Positions 1 through 4,654 of a DNA stretch of 6,014 nt are shown here, in pieces (the first letter of the stretch is position 1; each line of letters opens with the position of its first letter). The notes under the pieces were generated by a model, which worked only from the letters and a program-made list of their open reading frames with translations, did not search any database and was not told where the DNA came from. Origin of the DNA: Pseudomonadota bacterium (GTDB lineage Bacteria > Desulfobacterota > Desulfobacteria > Desulfobacterales > Desulfobacteraceae); the NCBI GenBank assembly GCA_018812385.1, contig JAHJDU010000546.1:1-6014 (forward strand). The letters run 5' to 3'. The position numbers and the translations under genes were made by a program.

Positions 1-75
1 ATTTTTATCTGTTTTATTGGTCCTAATTATGCAAATAACTTAAATTTACCCATTTTTATGAACAGGCAGCTATCC

Positions 76-1509
76 ATGATAAAAAGAGATAACCTTGAGT
101 TTATCCAGCAAAATCGACGGACATATTCAGATTCCTATGAATCAATGAACTGGCTTACCCCTGAAATTGCCGGGAAAGCGTCCAATCTTCGTGAAGATCT
201 TATCAATGCTATTTTTGAGCATCATTGCACAGGCCCAGGATGGCAGTTTTCTGGGACAAAACTATATACCCATGAGATTTCTCCAGGATGTGACCTGTGC
301 GGTAAAGGAGGCTGGTCTTGTCTTTTTATCAACGGGATATGCAATACACAGTGTTTTTATTGTCCCTCGGCCCAGAAGGAAAAAGGTGAGCCAATGACGA
401 GTTCGGTTGAATTTTCAAGTCCCCATGACTATGCCAATTATGTGAACGCTTTTAATATCAAAGGCGTAAGTTTCAGCGGCGGAGAACCTTTCATGACTTT
501 TGAAAGGGTTTTGATGTTTTTAAAGACTCTTCGTTCCAAAGTGATTCACCCGCTTTATACATGGATGTATACCAATGGCATTCTGGTAACAGAAGACAAA
601 CTTAAAAATTTAAGAGACAATGGTCTGGATGAAATTCGTTTTGATATAAGTGCCAACCATTATAAGTTAGGTGCTTTAAAAAAAGCCCTGGGTATAGTTC
701 CCAAAATAACAGTGGAGATCCCCGCCATTCCCGAAGACCTGGAAAAGACAAAGGCTGTCATCAAAGAACTTTGTGAACTTGGTGTCAATTATCTCAATCT
801 TCACCAGCTCAGGTGCACACAGTTTAACAAAACCGCTTTTATAAAAAGAGGATATACCTTTCTTCATGGCCCGGGTGTTACTATCCTGGAAACTGAACTC
901 ACCGCGTTGGAACTGATTAGATATTCCCTGGATGAAAAAATTGCCCTTCCGATCAATTATTGCTCTTTCACATACCGCAACCAGTTCCAGGGTTCCGGTG
1001 CGAAAAAAAGAACTGCTTTTGTGATAAAATCGGCCCATGAAGACATCACATCCACAGGTCATATCCGGAGCATGAGTCTTTGTGGGGAAGAAAAACAGAT
1101 TCATTCCATTCATAACCACCTTGTTTCAAAACAGGTCGACACTTCTTTGTATATGCTGTCAAAAGACGGCAGTCAGTTTTTTTTTAATGCAAACCTGTGG
1201 CCGCATATTGAATTTTTCCAAGTACGACTCAAGGTTAGCTACAGCACCACATCTTTGAAATCTTCTGTTTCCTATCGCCATGCATTTAAGGAAGTGGCCC
1301 TGGGAAAGAAAAAAAAGGTGGTGATAGAAAGACATTTAAACCAGCCGGAATTCTGGTTTGAAGGAGAGCAGATCCATGAATTCGGACGTGAGTTTATCTT
1401 GCCGGAATCTGCTTTTCCCATTAACATGGCGGGAAGTCTTCCACTTGACTTGCTAAATGATATTAAAAAATATGAGGCCTACAATTGCGGCCTGGCTGAA
1501 TACTATTGA
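76..1509 (+). CDS. Radical SAM protein of unknown substrate, with extra N-terminal cysteine motif
   Basis: This is a probable radical S-adenosylmethionine enzyme of 477 residues, counted from the ATG at 76. The [4Fe-4S]-binding CX3CX2C motif is CNTQCFYC, with Cys89, Cys93 and Cys96. It is followed by SGGEP at about 134-138, the glycine-rich SAM-contacting motif of the superfamily. Just before the cluster loop lie three more cysteines, Cys72, Cys75 and Cys82 (CX2CX6C, in CDLCGKGGWSC). A later conserved-looking segment, NYCSFTYRNQFQ at about 294-305, contains Cys296. The layout recalls uncharacterised radical SAM proteins related to pyruvate formate-lyase activating enzyme, but this is from memory and no reaction can be assigned. 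There is no signal peptide or membrane segment, so it should be cytoplasmic. An in-frame ATG at 58 would add six residues, but no ribosome binding site precedes it. The ATG at 76 has AGG nine bases upstream. The gene stands alone, converges on the minus-strand genes and is followed by a terminator-like hairpin. Confidence 0.9.
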   Translation: MIKRDNLEFIQQNRRTYSDSYESMNWLTPEIAGKASNLREDLINAIFEHHCTGPGWQFSGTKLYTHEISPGCDLCGKGGWSCLFINGICNTQCFYCPSAQKEKGEPMTSSVEFSSPHDYANYVNAFNIKGVSFSGGEPFMTFERVLMFLKTLRSKVIHPLYTWMYTNGILVTEDKLKNLRDNGLDEIRFDISANHYKLGALKKALGIVPKITVEIPAIPEDLEKTKAVIKELCELGVNYLNLHQLRCTQFNKTAFIKRGYTFLHGPGVTILETELTALELIRYSLDEKIALPINYCSFTYRNQFQGSGAKKRTAFVIKSAHEDITSTGHIRSMSLCGEEKQIHSIHNHLVSKQVDTSLYMLSKDGSQFFFNANLWPHIEFFQVRLKVSYSTTSLKSSVSYRHAFKEVALGKKKKVVIERHLNQPEFWFEGEQIHEFGREFILPESAFPINMAGSLPLDLLNDIKKYEAYNCGLAEYY

Positions 1510-1541
1510 AAACCCACCATTCACAATTTGTCCTGCCCTCA

Positions 1542-1570
1542 AGGTCCTGGACTTCAGGATCTATTTTTAT
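1542..1570 (+). terminator. Probable intrinsic terminator of the radical SAM gene
   Basis: An 8-bp stem, AGGTCCTG with CAGGATCT (one G-U pair), closes a 5-nt loop GACTT. It is followed by a U-rich tail, ATTTTTAT. It begins 32 nt after the TGA stop of the radical SAM gene, which is the expected place for a Rho-independent terminator. Read by eye; no folding energy was computed. Confidence 0.6.
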
Positions 1571-1573
1571 CAT

Positions 1574-1603
1574 TAAAAAATCCAAGGACAAAAATCTGTC
1601 TTG
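1574..1603 (-). terminator. Possible intrinsic terminator of the minus-strand gene run
   Basis: On the minus strand, CAAGACA pairs with TGTCCTTG (7 bp, one bulged C) around a 6-nt loop GATTTT. GA and a run of six T follow. It starts 10 nt after the TGA of the membrane protein gene, so it could end the minus-strand transcript. With the plus-strand hairpin next to it, the 104-nt convergent gap is largely accounted for. The bulge and AT-rich stem make it weaker than its neighbour. Confidence 0.45.
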
Positions 1604-1613
1604 CATCTGTACA

Positions 1614-2267
1614 TCAATAATTCCAGCCAAGGAAACCAAAGGCGAGAATATTCATAATGATCGGAACCGTATAGATTATTAAAAGGGTTAGAATTTTTTT
1701 CTGCTTTGTTTTTAGGCTGATTACCAGAATAACTGCACAGTAGAAGTGAAAGTAGCCAAAGAAAAATATTAGCCAGACACCCTTGAAAGAAAGATTCCAG
1801 AACTGGTATTCCCATACCAGATGCCCTCCTATGTTTAGAAGGCATTCGACAAAAACCGCAAAGACTGAATAGCCGATCGCCCAGAACCATTTTTCAGGAA
1901 TGCCCAGTATTTTTTCCGTCGTGCTTTCAGAAAGCGTATGATAATAGACGATACCTCCGATCAAGAACATGAAGATGATTTCAATGTTCCAGCCAACCAT
2001 GACGCGAAGCGCAGTATCACCGGGCGTTGTCCAGAAAGCCGAGCGCTGGGTCAAATGCATGACCCACCCATTCCAGGTTTCATTGAAAAAATCGACGCCA
2101 AAAAGGGCAAGCCCTGCAAAAACCGCATTCCAATTGTTTGTGGAACGGGCCAGTTTGATCTCTTTTACATAAACATAGAAAACAAGTAATAGAATCGGTA
2201 TAATATACCATTTCACCGTTGAAAGATCACGCAGGCCGTCTAACGCCTGTATTGTTGCTTCAGTCAT
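1614..2267 (-). CDS. Polytopic membrane protein, family not recognised
   Basis: This is a 217-residue protein with about six hydrophobic segments, near residues 19-37, 48-70, 90-110, 127-148, 163-185 and 191-212. It has no cleavable-looking signal peptide. I do not recognise the family. Several polar or charged residues sit in or at the edges of the membrane segments: Asp59, Asn62, Glu63 and His71 in the second; Asn94 and Glu96 in the third; Glu141, His149 and Glu153 in or after the fourth. The stretches FNETWNGWVMH and GGHLVWEYQFW look like conserved motif cores. Acidic and His residues paired like this suggest an integral membrane enzyme or a cofactor or ion site, but that is inference. The start is fixed by a perfect AGGAGG five bases before the ATG at 2267. 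A GTG two codons upstream overlaps that site and is unlikely. The gene follows the DUF2867-like gene after 53 nt on the same strand, so the two are probably co-transcribed. Confidence 0.85.
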   Translation of the reverse strand: MTEATIQALDGLRDLSTVKWYIIPILLLVFYVYVKEIKLARSTNNWNAVFAGLALFGVDFFNETWNGWVMHLTQRSAFWTTPGDTALRVMVGWNIEIIFMFLIGGIVYYHTLSESTTEKILGIPEKWFWAIGYSVFAVFVECLLNIGGHLVWEYQFWNLSFKGVWLIFFFGYFHFYCAVILVISLKTKQKKILTLLIIYTVPIIMNILAFGFLGWNY

Positions 2268-2272
2268 GGGCA

Positions 2273-2278
2273 CCTCCT
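2273..2278 (-). promoter_or_regulatory. Consensus ribosome binding site deciding the membrane protein start
   Basis: A perfect AGGAGG lies five nucleotides before the ATG at 2267. It overlaps the in-frame GTG at 2273-2271, so the ATG is the real start. It is the strongest Shine-Dalgarno match seen upstream of any gene in the window. Confidence 0.8.
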
Positions 2279-2320
2279 GTATACGTGGTATTATTAATCA
2301 AAGACAAGTCACAAGTTATT

Positions 2321-2689
2321 TCATCGTTTGATCCCGGCCTTCATCATACTCGAAACAACAAGATGGTGAAATGGACGAATCAAGTTGAAATAAACTGGTC
2401 CTGTCCAATGTATGTACTTCACTGATGTAAAAACATGAAATTTTGTAAGGCGGTTACTCAATGCTTCAGCCACAACACCAAAATAAGCCTTCAAATGCTT
2501 GTCTTCCGGTGTCTCCGAAACCCAATAGATATTCTCTTTTGCCGTCCTTACAATAAAGAAAGACGCGTTTTCTCCAGGGTCGAATGCAAGATCCTCTGGT
2601 TTTATTGATGGTAACACTTCAGGTTTTTCATACCTTTCTAAACCAAGGATATTTACAAGAAATTCTCTGAATTTCTGTATTTGGTCCAT
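2321..2689 (-). CDS. Small protein resembling the C-terminal part of DUF2867
   Basis: This is a 122-residue soluble protein with no signal peptide or membrane segment. Two features recall DUF2867 as I remember that family: DKHL at residues 63-66, like its DDKHLDF segment, and the C-terminal VYFNLIRPFHHLVVSSM at about 99-115, like its Y-(W/L)-x-x-(I/V)-x-PFH-x-L(V/I) ending. DUF2867 has no established biochemical role and sometimes occurs as the C-terminal part of NAD(P)-binding proteins. This protein would be somewhat shorter than the usual domain, and the match was made by eye. The start ATG at 2689 is supported by GGGAG seven bases upstream (2701-2697). It lies 53 nt before the membrane protein gene and 20 nt after the end of the open frame described at 2710-2900, so it is probably in an operon with its neighbours. 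I see no trace of truncation at its ends. Confidence 0.8.
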   Translation of the reverse strand: MDQIQKFREFLVNILGLERYEKPEVLPSIKPEDLAFDPGENASFFIVRTAKENIYWVSETPEDKHLKAYFGVVAEALSNRLTKFHVFTSVKYIHWTGPVYFNLIRPFHHLVVSSMMKAGIKR

Positions 2690-2709
2690 CGTTCTACTCC
2701 CATAATCTT

Positions 2710-2900
2710 TTACTCTGCTATTTTTCCAAGATTTTTCCAGCTCAACACCTTTGCTGCAGTTCTTCTATAGTTTTTTAATAAACCATATATTAAAAATCGG
2801 TTTTCTTTTGAAAGCGCACTCAGGTTTCCAAAATAATTTAATCCTTTAAAAAAATATTGGAATTAAAGCGAAACAATGTTGAAGAAGGCAGCATGCCCAT
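2710..2900 (-). pseudogene. Possible frameshifted small gene between the amidohydrolase and DUF2867-like genes
   Basis: The 224-nt gap after the amidohydrolase is not empty. Reading minus, an ATG at 2900 opens a 20-codon frame (MGMLPSSTLFRFNSN...) that stops at 2838. The -1 frame is open from 2862 to a TAA at 2712-2710 and encodes a protein-like 50 residues, including GNLSALSKENRFLIYG, YRRTAAKVLSW and a basic C-terminus ending GKIAE. The frames would join at a run of seven T (2854-2848) to give 63 residues. One extra T would restore the frame. The heptamer T TTT TTA also sits in the correct phase for programmed -1 slippage. Only a weak AAGAAA-type ribosome binding site precedes the ATG. I do not recognise the product. 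A homopolymer indel, a decayed gene and chance openness in AT-rich DNA all remain possible. Confidence 0.35.
2837..2867. repeat. Imperfect inverted repeat around the seven-T run
   Basis: The plus-strand arms TTTAATCC (2837-2844) and GGAATTAAA (2859-2867) pair over 8 bp with one bulged base, with 14 nt between them. The loop contains the A7/T7 homopolymer where the frames of the putative small gene meet. It lacks a GC-rich stem followed by a T-tract on either strand, so it is not a convincing terminator. An operator or chance AT-rich symmetry are both possible. Confidence 0.35.
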
Positions 2901-2913
2901 TTTCTTGTTGAGA

Positions 2914-4497
2914 TTAAATTTTCTCCTTTCTCCCTGCTAAACTATTCCATAGCATTCCAATGAGTCCCATGCCGGTTTCATATTCTTTTCCGTTTAAAAA
3001 TAACTTTTCCACCTTTAAGGAGCGAAGCTCTTTCGGTGCAAGTTTTAATGGATCCTGATTTAAAATTATCATATCTGCTATTTTTCCTTTTTCTAAGCTC
3101 CCGCGTTCTTTTTCATCAAAGGAGGTCCAGGCCACTTCGCATGTATACATTTTTAAAGCATCTATAATCGAAATAGATTGATCCGGATCATAAGGATGAT
3201 TGCAGGCCCCATAGATTCCCTCGATTGGGTCAGGATGGGTTACCGGTGCATCAGACCCGCCGCTGAGATGTATTCCAGCATTCAAAATAGATTGCAGGGG
3301 AGAGCTTTTTTTGACACGGGGACCAAGGATTTCATTTAAATATTCCACGGGTTCTAAGGGGCTGGTAAGAAATCCAGGTTGAAGCGTTATCCCAATTCCT
3401 AATTCGGCTATTTTTTTTAAATCATCTGGAAGAATCAGACAAGCATGAATAATCGTATGCCGATGATCGTTTCGAGGATAGTCTATCAGTGCTGTTTCAA
3501 TTGCTTTTACTGCCCGGGAAACAGCTGCATCCCCAATGGCATGCATTTCAATCTGCAAACCAGCACGATTCGCCTTTTTAGCAAATTCAAACACTTCTTC
3601 TTCGCTTTGGAAAAAAATGCCATTATTATCCGGGTCATTATGGTATGGCTCATGCAATGCAGCATCACATGCACCAAAGCACCCATCAAGAGCTGTAGCA
3701 AAACATCCGCCAATGCGAGGCAGTTTGCGTTTTAGCACCTTCTCCACTTCCATGGTTTGAAAAAACAATCGTGTTTGAAATTGATTTTTCTTTGCCCGGG
3801 CTTTGGCAATCAAACTCACCAGCGTAATATCAAGATCTTTGGGAAACCCGACCCCTTCTGTTGCGTGAATTAATCCAATGCCTTTTTCTGCCAACAGGTC
3901 AAAACTTTTAACTATACTTTTTACAAGATCAAGCGGGGAAACCAGTGATGTGGCATAATCAGCCCCCGCTGGAAATGCTTCATTAAACAGATGGCCTTTA
4001 TCCTCTTGAAAACCCCGCAAATTTTTGATCTTGTCAGGAAATTTTTCCAACATTTTTGTATTACAGACGGCTGAGTGCCCATCGTAACAGAAAATTATCA
4101 ACGGCACATCAGGGCATACCTCATCCAGTTCCTGTCTTTCAATCAACCGTTTTTCTTTAACACTATGTTTAGACACTCCAAAGGCGATAATCGCTTTTAA
4201 TTTTCTATTCATAGTCATATATTTTTGGATAATTTCCTGGATTTCTCGAATGTCTCTGGCTTCTCTCACATCAAAATAAGAGACAGCAATCAAAGCCCAA
4301 TTTGAGAAATGCATGTGCCCATCCCCAAAAGAGGGCAGCAAAGCACGATTCCCTAGTTCCACTGGTGAATCATTTTTTGCATATTCTATGGGTAGAGAAT
4401 CTCCCAAATAGACAATACGTCCTTTATCTTCGACAAGATAATTATAAACATTATTGTCTTTGTCCAAAGATAGTATTTTTCCATGGTAAATGCGCAT
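2914..4497 (-). CDS. Amidohydrolase family protein (Amidohydro_3 / YtcJ type)
   Basis: This is a 527-residue metal-dependent hydrolase of the amidohydrolase superfamily, Amidohydro_3/YtcJ branch. It is predicted to hydrolyse an amide or similar C-N bond; the substrate is unknown. Family marks run in order: an N-terminal composite beta domain, then GDGHMHF with metal ligands His61 and His63; DGHSA at 139-143; GHLFNEA with Glu173; HATEGVG at 211-217; a DG-x-x-G segment at 271-275; HAIGD at 319-323 (His319, Asp323); IIHAC with His351; GSDAPVTHPDP with Asp416; and the closing GSLEKGKIADMIILNQDP typical of the family. The length is normal. No signal peptide is present, so it is cytoplasmic. An in-frame stop at 4525-4527 limits the N-terminus, and MRIYHGKIL is a typical start. 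AAGGAA lies rather far (12 nt) upstream. The 271-279 region reads DGCFGACDA, with cysteines where relatives usually have Ser or Arg. The C-terminus ends in a short hydrophobic helix and a basic tail. Confidence 0.92.
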   Translation of the reverse strand: MRIYHGKILSLDKDNNVYNYLVEDKGRIVYLGDSLPIEYAKNDSPVELGNRALLPSFGDGHMHFSNWALIAVSYFDVREARDIREIQEIIQKYMTMNRKLKAIIAFGVSKHSVKEKRLIERQELDEVCPDVPLIIFCYDGHSAVCNTKMLEKFPDKIKNLRGFQEDKGHLFNEAFPAGADYATSLVSPLDLVKSIVKSFDLLAEKGIGLIHATEGVGFPKDLDITLVSLIAKARAKKNQFQTRLFFQTMEVEKVLKRKLPRIGGCFATALDGCFGACDAALHEPYHNDPDNNGIFFQSEEEVFEFAKKANRAGLQIEMHAIGDAAVSRAVKAIETALIDYPRNDHRHTIIHACLILPDDLKKIAELGIGITLQPGFLTSPLEPVEYLNEILGPRVKKSSPLQSILNAGIHLSGGSDAPVTHPDPIEGIYGACNHPYDPDQSISIIDALKMYTCEVAWTSFDEKERGSLEKGKIADMIILNQDPLKLAPKELRSLKVEKLFLNGKEYETGMGLIGMLWNSLAGRKEKI

Positions 4498-4501
4498 AGC
4501 T

Positions 4502-4654
4502 CTAATTATTCCTTTTATTTTGAATTAACCAATAGTCGGCAAGCTCTGAGTGTCCGTGCTGAATCGCGAATTGATAGCAGTATTGATTAAGCTTGTACCA
4601 ATACACTTTCGGCGCTGGTTCTGTTCGACTGCCACAGCATATAGCCAACCCCAT
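4502..4654 (-). CDS. Possible 50-residue ORF coupled to the dbpA stop codon
   Basis: A 50-codon open frame starts with an ATG that shares one base with the dbpA stop (TAATG) and ends with TAG 4 nt before the amidohydrolase ATG. It fills the intergenic gap exactly. The N-terminal third (MGLAICCGSRTEPAPK) is nondescript. The rest is rich in aromatic residues and looks protein-like: VYWYKLNQYCYQFAIQ, then HGHSELADYWLIQNKRNN. The segment around AIQHGHSELADYWLIQ faintly resembles an ankyrin helix pair, but one short segment proves nothing. A GTG at 4606 is an alternative start. There is no good ribosome binding site, so translation would rely on reinitiation after dbpA. It could be a small coupled protein, a remnant of the 3' end of a lost gene, or a chance frame. 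Confidence 0.35.
   Translation of the reverse strand: MGLAICCGSRTEPAPKVYWYKLNQYCYQFAIQHGHSELADYWLIQNKRNN
4580..4604 (-). repeat. Short hairpin downstream of dbpA
   Basis: On the minus strand GTATTGGT pairs with ATCAATAC (8 bp, counting one G-U) around a 9-nt loop that contains AAGCTT. On the plus strand the same pair would be an A-C mismatch, so the structure favours minus-strand RNA, as expected downstream of dbpA. No T-tract follows, so it is not a standard intrinsic terminator. It may be an RNA-stabilising hairpin or chance. Confidence 0.3.

Noticed and set aside
17..46. Possible promoter (TTGGTC, 18-nt spacer, TAAATT) before the radical SAM gene
   Set aside because: It matches only 3 of 6 and 4 of 6 consensus bases in very AT-rich DNA, where such matches are expected by chance.
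676..1119. A 147-codon open frame antisense to the radical SAM gene
   Set aside because: It lies wholly inside a gene with clear radical SAM motifs, has no recognisable motif of its own and is best explained as a shadow frame.
1573..1890. A 105-codon minus-strand frame overlapping the membrane protein gene
   Set aside because: It is another frame of the same strand. The membrane protein has the perfect ribosome binding site and coherent hydrophobic segments.
2301..2315. Tandem ACTTGT repeat (ACTTGTGACTTGTC on the minus strand) upstream of the membrane protein gene
   Set aside because: Two short copies are not enough to claim an operator, and no further copies were seen.
2887..2898. Hairpin GGCA-TGC-TGCC after the amidohydrolase stop as a terminator
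   Set aside because: The stem is only 4 bp with a 3-nt loop and is followed by TTCTTC, not a T-run, so it is too weak to call.
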